Source of the DNA: an uncultured Prevotellaceae bacterium
GTDB lineage: Bacteria > Bacteroidota > Bacteroidia > Bacteroidales > Bacteroidaceae
Direction of reading: 5' to 3'
DNA length: 40,235 nucleotides
NCBI GenBank assembly: GCA_947168045.1
Contig: CAMVKN010000031.1
Span: 1-40,235 of the forward strand
The notes below the pieces were generated by a model, which did no database searches, was not told the DNA's origin, and saw nothing but the letters and a program-made list of their open reading frames with translations. The position numbers and the translations under genes were made by a program. Of this stretch, positions 1 to 11,200 are shown piece by piece (within the stretch, counting starts at the first letter, position 1; each line of letters starts with the position of its first letter).

Positions 1-85
1 CCAATAACTCATTGACTTATTCCAATAACTCATTGACTTATTCCAATAACTCATTGACTTATTCCAATAAGTCATTGAGATAATT
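1..85. repeat. 21-bp tandem repeat, three exact copies plus one degenerate
   Basis: The unit ccaataactcattgacttat-t is repeated exactly at 1-21, 22-42 and 43-63, and a diverged fourth copy runs to about 85. The array is cut by the window edge, so its true length is unknown. The unit ends in gacttatt, a word also present in the adjoining 54-bp element. There are no spacers, so this is not a CRISPR array. Confidence 0.9.
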
Positions 86-125
86 CCGTAAAGTGCCGAC
101 TTATTGTCAAATTCTCGAGAGAATT
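72..125 (+). repeat. 54-bp element, left copy
   Basis: Bases 72-125 match 40182-40235 at 50 of 54 positions in the same orientation. The last 37 bases (89-125) are identical. The element ends in a 7-bp inverted repeat aattctc-ga-gagaatt (110-125). Both copies lie outside genes. Confidence 0.9.
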
Positions 126-176
126 TATCCAAAAACCGCGGTTTCATCTGTGCCAAGAGTCCCTCGGCTGAACCCT

Positions 177-326
177 GGTGCACCATTAGCAGCCTCTGGT
201 GCACCATCAGGTGCTCGATCTGAACCGTTGGTGCACCAACCAATCACTTGCAAGACAGTTGATTAAGACCGCTCAGGTGCACTTGGTGCACCATTTTTTT
301 TGCCTCGTTTATGCGCGCGTGCGCGC
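177..326 (-). repeat. GGTGCACC palindrome block, left copy
   Basis: Four exact GGTGCACC octamers start at 177, 198, 230 and 285. The third sits in a 14-bp perfect palindrome (227-240). The block ends in alternating GC (313-326). Read on the minus strand, the order of landmarks (GC hairpin, GTGCACC, a cttgcaag segment, then more GGTGCACC) matches the plus-strand block at 39973-40098. The two copies are therefore related and inverted, each lying 3' of an operon. Confidence 0.75.
276..301 (+). terminator. Intrinsic terminator-like hairpin, plus strand
   Basis: A perfect 7-bp stem (GGTGCAC, 276-282; GTGCACC, 286-292) with a 3-nt loop is followed by an A and eight Ts (294-301). This is the standard shape of a Rho-independent terminator for rightward transcription. 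No rightward gene exists in the window to its left, so it would serve a gene beyond the edge. It is built from the GGTGCACC repeat itself. Confidence 0.6.
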
Positions 327-534
327 GAGGGAGTTTTAAAAACTATGAGTATAGTGGCGCGTAATTCCGCGGCTCACCTCAGGAAGGTGAATGAGTTAGT
401 CTTCATTCACGTCGCCTACTGTTGTCTTGCTCGTTTCTTTAAATGAACTCACCTCGTAATTGCAAAAGGAGAACTGGGATGCCAGCGGGATGACTTGTAT
501 GGTTGGAGATTGATATGTTTTTTTCATAACTGGG

Positions 535-1467
535 TTAAACATTGATTAGACTTGTTCCGAGCTTGATGTCTATGGTATATTTATAGCCTGCCTGCCAGTC
601 GACGTCAAGAGGAATAATTGCAGGTTCAGTCTTACCAGAATATTTTATCTCAAGATACATGTCATTGGTGCCATTTGCAATACGTTCCTGAGGGATTATG
701 AAGATGTCATTGCTACTTAAAGCCTGGAGTCCTGTTCCGACTGTAATGTTACTGTTGCTTAGCGTATAGTTCGCTTTTTTCTCCTGGCCATTTACCTTCT
801 CATAATTTACGTCTTGCCATCCTGAGCCAAAGTAATACTTCCCGTCATTGTAGACATTGCGAAGTACGATGCTATTCACGGTGAGTGTACCATTAGTGAG
901 CTTTCCACTAAGCGTGTTTGTTATCTGCACGTTAAACGCCACGGCTGCACACGCATGCTTGAAGCGAAGGCTGACGTTGCCAGTTCCTTTGCTATTATTA
1001 TATGTCGCGCTGTTCTGGGCCACCAATAGGTCATACTGGTCAGAAGCGTTTTCCTGAATCATAAAGCGGACGTAAGGGGTACCGCTATTCAGATTGAATG
1101 TTCCATGAGTGTGGGCATAGAACGGTGTCTCACCATTATTATCAGTACCGCCAGGCCACGAATTAGGATCTACTGTCCAGGTGTCGCCTGATTTCGAAAC
1201 GGTATAATCTGTTGACTGAGACTCGTAGACACCATGCATAGAAAAACTGGAGAGGGTTTCTGTCGTGGTGGCGTCGGCCCTTGTCTGGCGTGCCTTTCCC
1301 TGGGTGTCATCAAAGGGCTGCTCGCTCACCTCCACGGTGATGAGTCGGGGGGTCTCTGCGGGGGCTTGCACGTCACCTCCGATGGTGTTGTCGTCGTCAG
1401 ACGAGCAGGCCGTGAGCAGACCTGCCGTTGCGACGAAGAGCATAGATAGGAATGTGTAATTTTTCAT
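535..1467 (-). CDS. Fimbrillin-like (Mfa-type) lipoprotein
   Basis: This 310-aa protein is probably an outer-membrane or surface lipoprotein of the fimbrillin-like (FimA/Mfa) group, which forms or decorates fimbria-like surface structures in Bacteroidota. The signal peptide ends in LLTAC, so Cys21 is the expected lipidation site. It is followed by SSDDD, an Asp-rich surface-export-type signal. Family-like features are FKHACAAVAF near the middle, IFIIPQ, and a C-terminal W-x-AGYKYTIDIKLG strand. Residues 51-60 (PFDDTQGKAR) look out of place in the linker. The start is 3 bp from the upstream stop, so it is the last gene of the giant-protein operon. The 3' half is visibly more AT-rich than its neighbours, which may mean a different origin. 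Whether it is polymerised is unknown. Confidence 0.8.
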   Translation of the reverse strand: MKNYTFLSMLFVATAGLLTACSSDDDNTIGGDVQAPAETPRLITVEVSEQPFDDTQGKARQTRADATTTETLSSFSMHGVYESQSTDYTVSKSGDTWTVDPNSWPGGTDNNGETPFYAHTHGTFNLNSGTPYVRFMIQENASDQYDLLVAQNSATYNNSKGTGNVSLRFKHACAAVAFNVQITNTLSGKLTNGTLTVNSIVLRNVYNDGKYYFGSGWQDVNYEKVNGQEKKANYTLSNSNITVGTGLQALSSNDIFIIPQERIANGTNDMYLEIKYSGKTEPAIIPLDVDWQAGYKYTIDIKLGTSLINV

Positions 1468-1470
1468 ACG

Positions 1471-2259
1471 TTAAAATTCGAATATAATGGTTTGTGGTTC
1501 TCCTGTCAGTGTCAGCTTGCTGTTGGACGTATAGATGCCTTGCTCCATCCAGCTGAAGTAACGCAGTTCGGCCTGCTCTCCACTGGCGTAGGAGAACACG
1601 GTGAACGACTGGCTGGGATAGCCCACGCCGCGGCACTCGCCGTTGACAAAGACGCCGACGAGGTCATATTCAGTGTCGATGGCCAGGTTGTCTATCAGGC
1701 CCGGATGAACAGTGACTGTGGTCTTGACGGGATACTTCGTCGAGCCGTCGGTGAGCGTGGGTGAGAAATCGCTGTCGATGCCCAGGTTACGCTCGTTGAG
1801 GAACGTGTTCTCTGGCGTCTGCAACTCGAAGAGCTGCTTGAGGCCGCCGCTGTAATAGCACAGGCGGTAGTCGTTGGCATCGACCGTCGAATTGCCATGC
1901 ACGTTGATGACGAAGAACACCTTGTCGTCATTGCCAGAGCGCGTGGAGAGTGCATGGCACTCGTCGCCCTCCATGACGGCCACCAGGTCGTCGTCGGTGG
2001 AGAAGGGCACCAGCTCGTCTTGCAGCCGAAGCATGACAATCATCTTGTTCTCATACCTTGAGGGGTCGGGCGGCGTCCATTGGGGGCGTTGCTGGTCGGC
2101 TCTCTGGTCTACCTCCCATTCGGGTATCTTGTTGAATGCCTGGAAGGTGGTGTTGCCGCTGCTGGCGGGAACGTCCTTCTCGTCGTCATGGCTCGACGAG
2201 CAGCCCCACGCCAAGGTGAGGACTGCTGTGAGCGCCATTGTCTTTATTGCTGTTTTCAT
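1471..2259 (-). CDS. Lipoprotein with two 'D-L-V-A-F-x-x-G-E-C-R-G' type modules
   Basis: This is a 262-aa predicted lipoprotein. The signal peptide ends in LAWGC, with lipidated Cys20, and is followed by SSSHDDEKD. I do not recognise a named function. The mature part holds two similar beta-rich modules, roughly residues 70-160 and 180-262. Each has a core like DLVAVMEGDECHAL or DLVGVFVNGECRGVG, followed by hydrophobic strands. The same pattern occurs twice near the C-terminus of the giant protein encoded just upstream, only 3 bp away. The shared module and tight spacing suggest the two proteins work together, for example in anchoring or assembly at the surface. That role is inference. Confidence 0.7.
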   Translation of the reverse strand: MKTAIKTMALTAVLTLAWGCSSSHDDEKDVPASSGNTTFQAFNKIPEWEVDQRADQQRPQWTPPDPSRYENKMIVMLRLQDELVPFSTDDDLVAVMEGDECHALSTRSGNDDKVFFVINVHGNSTVDANDYRLCYYSGGLKQLFELQTPENTFLNERNLGIDSDFSPTLTDGSTKYPVKTTVTVHPGLIDNLAIDTEYDLVGVFVNGECRGVGYPSQSFTVFSYASGEQAELRYFSWMEQGIYTSNSKLTLTGEPQTIIFEF

Positions 2260-2262
2260 GTG

Positions 2263-5200
2263 CTAACGGATAACTTTTTTCTTACCATTGTAGATATACA
2301 CTCCCTTGCGCTGTGGCTTGCCTTGCAGCTTGACGCCGTCGACGGTGTACCAGCCCTGCTGTGTCAGGTCGGCACGCACGAAGCTGATGGCCGTCGGTTC
2401 CATGGGCGAGCCACTGATGGTGTTCTTCTCGAACATCATCACCTCAGCCGTGGTGGCGATGATCTCACCCTCGCGCTCGATGGCAAACGACAGCGGTGCC
2501 TTCTTGTCGCCTTCAATGCTGACATAGAACACTGAGTCGACGGCCAGTGCCTCGCCGCGCAGCTCGCCCTCGCTGAAGGCCAGCAGGCGGTCGCCCTCAT
2601 GCAGTTCGATGCCCACTACATCGGCCGCCAGTGACATGGTGCTGGCGTATGCACGGTTGTCGCGCGCCATCAGGACGGTGCCCTCGAAGTATGAGGTGCC
2701 CGACTCGGCGTATGGATAGTGGAACGAGGCATTGTCTTCAGCATTGCGATAGAGCATGTAGCCTTCGCCGGGCACCATGTATTCCAGAGAGCCTGACCAG
2801 TAACCGTTGCCGGCCGACGTCTCGGTGTACACGGCAAAGGCTGAGCGGCTCTTCACCACGTCGCGGTTACGGGCAATGCCCGCATAGTCGGCCATGGCCG
2901 TCGAGACAGGCAGGTTGATGACCGGCGTGTAGCCGATGTTGTTCCAGCCGTGCTTCACGGGGATGGTGCGCTGGCCGAGGCTCTTCAGCGGATAGCCGGG
3001 AATCTCGACCGAGAGGTAGTCATGCAGGTAGACACGGTAGCTGCGCTTGTTAGAGAGGACCATGTCCTTGCCGTTGTCCTTGTTAGCGAGCCATTTTCCT
3101 AACTCTGCGTTATAGATGAAGGTGAAGTCGTCGGTGTCGTCGGTCAGGATGTCGCCGTTGTTCCACTCGAAGTGTTTCAGCAGTTCCACGGGATTGAAGA
3201 AGGCATCGTTGTCGACGTTGAACGAAATCCAGTTCCAGCCTCTCAGCAGGTTTAGTTGCTGATAATAGAGCGAGCCAGCCGTCATCATGACGGGATTGTC
3301 CACCGAGCCCTCGACGCTGCCGGGCACGAACTTCACAGGCCGGTCAGTCTTCAGCATCATGATCTGTCCCGTCTGGTGATGCCACAGCTTGAAGGTCAGC
3401 TCATTGGTGTATACCGAGGTGCTGTCAAAGACGGTCATGAAGACCTGGCTCTGCGCCGTGTTGGGGTCGTAGTTAACGTTGGTCATGCCCATGCAGCGCC
3501 CTCTGGCGTCGAAGGCAGCGACAATGTCTTCCGGGTCGGTCACGATGGCACTGCCTATCTTCACCTGTCCCACCACGTTCATCGAGTAGTGCTTCATGTC
3601 GTCATTGACGTACCATTCAGGATAATCGCCCTCCTTGCGGATGGTCAGTGCCAGTGGCTCTGAGAGGCCATTCTCGTCGGTGAGGTAGATGATTTCATCG
3701 TAGGTGCCCACGTTCAGCCCGCTGTTGACCGTGAAGCGCAGGGTGTGCTCAGCCTTGGGGTCGATGACGTCAGTCTGCCTGTTCACCGTCAGCCAGCGGG
3801 GCAGGTTGTCTACCGTGTACTCGTGCACGGCGCCGCTGGTGTTGCTAATCTTCACATCGAAGTCGTAAGCATAGCTCGAAGTCCATATCTCCTCGTTCCA
3901 GCTCTTGCGCTCCCAGCGCAGCGGGTTACGGTCGACGAAGAACTCAGCGGTGGCAGGCGAAGCCATGTAGTTGCCGTTGAGGTCGGGAATGTCGGTGACG
4001 GTGACGTACAGGTTGCGCTTGTTGATGCGTGCGTCCGTCTCGTCGATGTTCACCAGCAGCTGGTTGTCGCGTCCCACGAAGCTGAAGTTCAGGTTGCGCA
4101 GCTCCTTGTTGGCCTGTACGGGTGCGCCGAAGCTGGCGTCGATGTGCTGCATGACGACGCTCACTGGCTCAACGAACACTGAGTCACGCTCGTCGGTGGC
4201 TTTGCCGTCCATGTCGAAATAGACACGCTGGCTGTAGGCGTAGGGTCTCAATTCCAGCTCGTTGAACTCGTTGCGCTCCTGACGGCAGAAGCCCATGTAG
4301 AGCAGCATGCCCTTCTCCTTTCCGCTGGGGCTCTTGGTGCTGTAGCGCTTGATGAGCGACGGCGGCAGTGCCTGCGAGAAGAGGCACAGCTCGTCGATGT
4401 GTCCTGTCAGGGCGTTCTGGCTGTGCTCAGTCAGCACGTTGGCACCAGCCTCGTGCCACACCATGTTGCCCACATAGAAGTCGTCGCCCTCCATGCCGCC
4501 CAGTGTGTCGGTGGGCATGGTGGCCTGCAGCGTGCGGTCCACCCAGATGTTGGCCAGCTTGTGCGCGCGGTCGACGGTGAGTGCAAAGTGGTGCCATTCG
4601 TCGTCGGCATAGTCCTTGCCCAAGAGCACCTCGTTGCCATTGGTGCGATATTTCAGCTGTTCGCCCTCGAAGCCGATGTAGAACTTGTTCTTGGCGTCGG
4701 CGTCGGTCTTGCGGCCTGAGCCGTTGCTCACCAGGGCACCCTTGCCGCGCTCGTTGGTCTTGAACCAGAACATCAGCGTGTAGTCATCCTCAGCGCTGCG
4801 TTCCATCAGCTTGCTCCTCAGGTGCAGGCCCTTGACCGGCTTCTGCTCGTCCCAGTCGAGGCTGAGCGACATGCCACGCGGCAGTGCCCAGTCGGCCCCG
4901 TGCAGCTCGGCATTGGCACCCTGTGCCTTGTCGATGGCAAAGGTGCTCTCGCCCTCGTTCATGGGGTAGTAGTCGGCCAGGCCCATCTCATAGCCGGTGA
5001 GCTGTCGCTTGCCGTAGGTGTTCAGCAGTGCCTCGGTCATGGTGCGTGTCCAGATGCGGGCCTCCAGCATGCGTCCTCTATAGTGGATGCGGTCGTCGAC
5101 GTCCACCTCGTTGGTGGCGCCAAAGATGAGGGGTCCGTAGCCGCTGTAGGCCACATTGTCAAGCGTGCCAATGATAGAGTCGTTGTAGAGCAGGGCTTGC

Positions 5201-8200
5201 TTGTGCTCGTTGTCGATGATGAGGGCCACATGCTGCAGTGAGCCTTTCTTGACGGTCTTTTCGCTGTCGAACGACATGTTGTCGATGACACCGCGCAGGC
5301 GCCAAGTGCTTGTGAGCCAGAGCTGCAGGCTGTGACCGTCGATGCCGTGTGAGAAGAGCGGCATGTCGCGACCGGTACTGTCGGGGCGCACCATCAGGTC
5401 GATGGTGACACTCTTGCTGGCGAAGTTACGGCGGGCGTCGGTCTCGGCATAGCCCGTGCCGGTGAAGAGCAGTGAGGGCTCCTCAGAGAGTGCCGTCTCG
5501 TTGGTCTCGCCCACCACCTCGAAGTTGGTGGCCTGCTGCAGGTAGTTGTGCTCGATGGCCTCAGAGAAGTTGAACACGATGTTGTCGCCCGGGCCGATGA
5601 TGCCGTCGCGTGGATCAGGCGAGCCGAAGAGCTGCGGGCGGCGTGTGTCCTTGATGCCTGAGAGCACCTTCGAGTCGCTGGTGATGAAGCTGTTGCCGTT
5701 GCGACAGTAGAGGCGTGCGCGCAGGTCGTAGGCCTTCTCCATCACCGTGCCGTCGCCGTAGAACCGGGTCACGATGTTGCCGTTCTCGGGTATCATCTCA
5801 TGCGTGCCGCTGGCAGCGTTGTAGAGCACCGAGTCAGCATAGAAGGCACAGAGGTTGGTCCAGTAGTCGTCGCCACGCGTCGACTCCTTGTACTGCAGCT
5901 CGATGTGGTCGAAGTTGTGCTGGTTCTTGTTGAAGCCGCTGATGATGACGGGCAGGTACCAGCCGCGCTTCTCGTCGAAGGGGGCGTCGGTGTTCATAAT
6001 CCACTTGTCGCCCGGCGTGGCTATCTCCACGCTTCCGGCTGTGCGCAGGAAGTGGACTGAGAAGCTGGCTTCGGTGAACACGTCGAGGTCGTTGACCGAC
6101 ATCAGCGTGATTTTCAGGTCCTCGTAGTCGAAGTCCTCGCCGGCCCATACCTCGAGCGTCTTCTCGGTCACAACGCCCGGCCGCACCTCCAGGGTGCGTG
6201 CATTGCCGCTGAGCGGCATGCCGTCGAGCATCAGGCGTGCGCCCTTCGGGTTGCTGCGCTCGTTCATCAGGATGTTGAAGTAGTTGTAGACGGCCTCCGG
6301 CTCCTCGCTGTCGTTGGTCAGGTAGAGCTTGAAGCGGGCGGGCTGGTCGATGGGTACGCCGCTGACGCTCTGCTTGTCCATCTTGATGACGGGATTCTCA
6401 ATCTTCTTCGTGCGCTCGTCAAGCACGGTGCCGTGACGGTAGAAGATGGTCTTGCGCTCGTCCTCCCACGGACGGCAGGTGGCGCCGCCACGGGTGCGGT
6501 AGATGAAGCCGCGCGGCTTCACCATGTCGTGCACGATGTCGTTGGAGCCTACGTCGCGGTCAAGGAAATATTCCACATAGTCGACGCTGTTCAGGAAGTT
6601 CTCCTCGACGAAGATGTCCGTCTTGCTGTCAACCGACGTGTCGTCGCGCGAATCAAGCGGGGTGGCGTAGTAGACATCGAAGTCCATGTGCGACTTCTTG
6701 TCCATCTTGATGGTAAAACTCTCCTTGCGGTTGTATTTCCGAGACTCAGAGTTCTTGGGCGTGACGCCGAAGGCCAGTGTCGGCGTGAGGTTGAATTTCC
6801 ATTTGATACCGACGAAGGAGACCTCCAGCTCTGTCAGTGGCGAGAACTTCTCCTTAACTGTGGCTTCCGAGCCTCCGGCCGACATGCCCTTCGAGTTGTT
6901 CAGCAGCGAGAAGAGCATTTTTGCCACCGTCGGGCCGAGGATACCTGCCATGGACGAGAAAGCCGCCGCCGTTCTCTCCTTGTCGCCGTAGGCATCGGGG
7001 TTGTCGGGGTCGGGATTGGCGAAATAGTTATGCGTGAAGTCTGAGCCAATCCAGTTGTAGGACGTGGTGTTGGAATACTCCGCAGCGAAGTCCTCGCTGT
7101 AAGAGACGCTGCCGCCTCCGTCCATCTCAATGTTCTTCATCTTGTTGGTGGCTTCTAGTTTCTCTTTCTCATTGCGGGCTATCATGCTTGCCCATGTGTA
7201 CATGGCCTCGCAGAAATCCTTCACCTTGTCCACCTGTGCCCCCTGGTAGCCTTCGGGCAGGATGATGCAATAGTTGATGCCCTCCTGCTTCTCCTTGACG
7301 GTGGTGTTGTACACGTATGTCCAGGTGTCATCGCCCAGCGTCACGTCCTTGACAGTGTTCATCACGCCGAAGTCGTCGTCACCCACGTCACGCAGCGACC
7401 AGTAGACGGGTTGCTTCGTGGCATTGGCCTGATTCTTGGCCTCTTCCTCAGTGCCGAAGAACATCAGTGCCTTGCACTGGTTGGCCAAGTCTGGGATGAG
7501 CTGTTTCAAGATATACTGCTGTGAATGGACGAAGGTGGACTTTACGGTCTGTCCATAGCCTATCACCTCATCGCGCACGAGATAGATTTTTTTCCCATTC
7601 TCGTCATAGCCGCGGGCTATCTCTACCATGTATCCCGCATTCCTGGCACCGCCATTGGCCTGATACACCGAGTCGTTGATGGCACGTATGGCCACCGCCG
7701 GGCGCAGGAACATATTGGTTTCCATGCCGATGTAAAGGTCGGCATTGGCACCCACCATCGTGGCGCTTGCATCAGTCGAGATGTCCTCGTTGGCTGTCAT
7801 CGTATAGGAGAAGGCACGCTGCCCCGAACCGGAGAATATCAGGTCGAAGCTGGTGTTGAACAGTGAGCTGACGCCATTGATGACACCTGCCTCAAAGCCT
7901 ATACCGCCGATTCCGGTATAATGGTTCATGCCAGAGCCGGTAGAGATGCCGAGCGTCAGTCCTGCCTTCCATGCCATATCCATCTGATAGGCCAGCTTCA
8001 GTGTCGAACCCTTGCTGAGCTTGGCCGACGAGCCGCCACCGGGCGGGTCGCGCAGGATGTCGACCAACACTGGCTGGTTGATGCTCAGGATGTCCTTGGC
8101 TCCCTGCTTGGCATACTGGCTGAAGGTATAACCCTTGAGAGGCTCGCCCTCGAAGGTCACGCCGTCGCGCTCCATGGTGAAGGTCACCGTGCAGAGGGCG

Positions 8201-11200
8201 TCCTTGCCCGTCAGCAGGTAGGGGCGCTGTGCGGCGCGCAGGACATAGGTTCCTTCTCCGTTGCTGTCAAGCGAGAGTGTGTCACGCTGTGTGCTGCTGA
8301 TGAATCCGTTGCGGACGGTGATGAAGCCGCCGTCGAGCTTCACCACGTCGACGGTGTCGCTTTGCACATTATTATTATAATAGTAGCGCTCCACTGCCGA
8401 CAGCTTGATGGCGTAGCCGCGGTCGGTGCTGAACACGGGATAGTTGAAAGAGTATTTCGTCGTGGTGATGTCCTTGCCGGTCTTCGGGTCTGTCGTCGTC
8501 ACGGGATAGGCCACGGGGATAACCACATTGCCACCCACCAGGGGGCGCATGGTGTATGACTTCTCGCCGAAGTAGTCGAACTTGTCGAAGCCCACCTGCC
8601 TGCGCTCTAAGAGCACTGGCGAGCGGTAGATGCGGCTGTACTTGGCATGGTATTTCACCTCAACACTGTTGACGTCCTCGCCCATGCGGCTTCGCCAGTT
8701 GCCAGTGAGGTGGTCGGTGTGAAGTTTCAGCGAGTCGGTCAGGTCAATGACATCGCTGGTCTTGCCTTCCTGGAACAGGGTGGCGTAGCCCTCGGCGGTG
8801 ATTTGCTGAATCTTCCACTTCACGGGCGGCAGCTCCACCATATACTCGCCGGTGAGCGAGTCGGGCCACACCTCCATGCGGTGGCGTGTGGTGTGCACAC
8901 GGGTGCCGTAGACGTTCTTGTCCAGCGTGCTGAACTTAGGATGGATGTAGGTGGTGTCACGCTCGGTGATGCCGCGGTTGACGTTGTCGAACACCAGCCA
9001 CGAAGCATTGTCGCCCTCCAGCGTGAGCACCATCTTCAGCTTGTCGCCCAGGTTGTTGGTCGACAGCGAGTTGTTCAGCGGCAGGTCGCCCTGGTCCTTG
9101 CCACCAGCCACACGGCCGATGAGCGTCACCCGCGTCTCGTCGTAGAAATAGACGTTAGCCACGTCCACGTCGAATGTCACGTTGGTCGAGTTGTTCCTGT
9201 AGTAGTAGCCACCTTTGTAGAAGTCGTGGCCATCCATCACCACCTGGATGGTGTGGTCCTTCTTCAGCATGCGGAACGAAAACTTGCCCTCGAAGTCGCT
9301 CTCGACAGGGCCTTCGGCAGAACGTACCTCATGGTTGTCAACAAGGAACCGTGCGCCGTGCACAGGTATGCTTGTGCCCTTGTACATCACGAGTCCTGAG
9401 AACTTCGTGCTGTTGATGACTGTGAAGACGCAGCCCTTCTCGTAGTTCGATTCTTGGTCGAAGGTGACGCCGATGCCTGTTCTGCAGTTGGGGTCGAGGT
9501 CATCCGACGACACGCCAGACAGCGTGAGCTGGTAGGCACCTTGCTGGTTGCCCCAGTAGGGCAGCTCCTCAATGCAGAAGTAGCCACTCTCGTCGGTGGT
9601 GCACTTGCCGCCTTTGCTGGCATTGGCACCGCTGCCCTTCTGCGACGCCGTGACGGTGACGCCCATTATGCCGGTGCCGTCAGCAAAGCGCACATAGCCC
9701 TCCACCTTGCCAGTCTTCACGCAGTTGCCTGCCACCACCCGGGTGTATGACACCTCTTTGCCCTCGCAGTCGTTGTTCGAGCTTACCCTGTATTCGTAGT
9801 CGTAGATGGGCGACACGGTCTTGTCCTCGTACATCATGTCGACGATGCCGCTGGCTATCACTTCGAAGGGCTCTTTCTTGGTGACGTTGCGGCGCTCCAC
9901 CTCGAAGAAGTCGATGGCACCATCGGTCTTGCTCCACGTCAGCATCACTGAGCTTTGCAGCGTCGAGGCGGCCAGCGACAGCGAGTCCACCCTGCCTGTC
10001 CCCTTAAAGTAGAATTTGTCGGCAGGCGTGCTGACGGCAGCGATGTTGTCGGCCGTGGGTGTCGAGAACTTCATCTGCTTCACCGCGGGCAGGCCGTCCT
10101 TCCAGCAGCCGTTGTCAGGGGGCGTCGACGACTGTTTGCCCTGTTCGAGGTTGAATCCCCTGTCATAGAGGCAGTCCTGAACGATGGACCACTCGGGGTC
10201 ATAGCCCCAATTGCGCATAAAGGTATGGCTTGACTGCGCCATGCGGCTGGTTATGTCATTTGGGTTGCTCAGCTTGAAATAACTGTTGCTGATCATGCCG
10301 AAGGTGCCCTTGCGCCTCCAGCCCACGAAGCCGCCCCAGCTGTTGGTCGAGGTGCCCTTGAACTCACACCCCACCATGCTGTTGCTGATGCGCAGGCACT
10401 TGGTGTTGTCAGTGCCGCTGTTCAGGTCAATCAGTGCCACCATGCCGCCATGCGTGCCGTCGCCATTGACCTCCGAGTTGATGGTCATGTTCGAGACACA
10501 GTTCTCGATAAACAGCTTTCCTGTCGACATCGTACCCACGAGTCCGGCAGCAAACTGCTTCTTGGCCCGGAAGGAGCCTGTGGTGGTGAGGTTGCAGATG
10601 ACGGCGCCATTGCCGGCAAAGCGGAAGGGGGCTATGTACTGCTCATTGTCTTCGGCTGCTGGCATGAACTCCACCTTCAGCGTGTGTCCGTTGCCGTTGA
10701 AGTTGCCCTCAAAGGCCGTGTTCATATCCGAGCCAATCAGGTCATTAAAGTATCTCGGCAGAATGTTGAAATCATTGCCCATGATGATGTTGGGGGCATG
10801 CGGCAGCCCCTCGTAGCGTCTCCGGGCATAGGTGTAGTAGTCATCGCTGCTGTTCAGCAGGGCAAACAGGTTCGCCTCACCCTTGCCGATGGGCGACTTC
10901 TTGCTGTCGACGATGATGCTCAGGTCGTATCTGACACACGACCGCGTGAGCGTCATCTCTATCTTCCTCGCATTGATTTCGGCCGCCGTCAGCACGCGCG
11001 TGAGGCTGTCCACGCGCTGGCCGTCGCGGTTGTAGAGCTGTGTCACCACACGCATCTCGGCACGGTTGTCCCACACGTAGGTCACGTCGTCAGCGTTCTT
11101 CTCATAGTCCCACGTCACCTGAATCTTGCGGTCCAGCGTGTCAGTCCATTCAGCCATGGCATCCTTCGGCCTCAGCAGCGACAGGGTGTTCAGCTGCGGC

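Larger units (their letters stand above)
1..534. other. Repeat-rich non-coding region at the left end
   Basis: No credible gene is seen here. In order it holds a 21-bp tandem repeat (1-85), a 54-bp element shared with the right end of the window (72-125), a 12-bp perfect palindrome aaaccgcggttt (133-144), four GGTGCACC palindromes (starting 177, 198, 230, 285), a plus-strand terminator-like hairpin (276-301), an alternating GC hairpin (313-326) and an 8-bp stem with 8-nt loop (387-410). It lies downstream of the minus-strand operon that ends at 535. It may also be the 3' region of a rightward gene lying outside the window. Confidence 0.7.

Noticed and set aside
1..85. Possible CRISPR array
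   Set aside because: The 21-bp units touch each other with no spacers.
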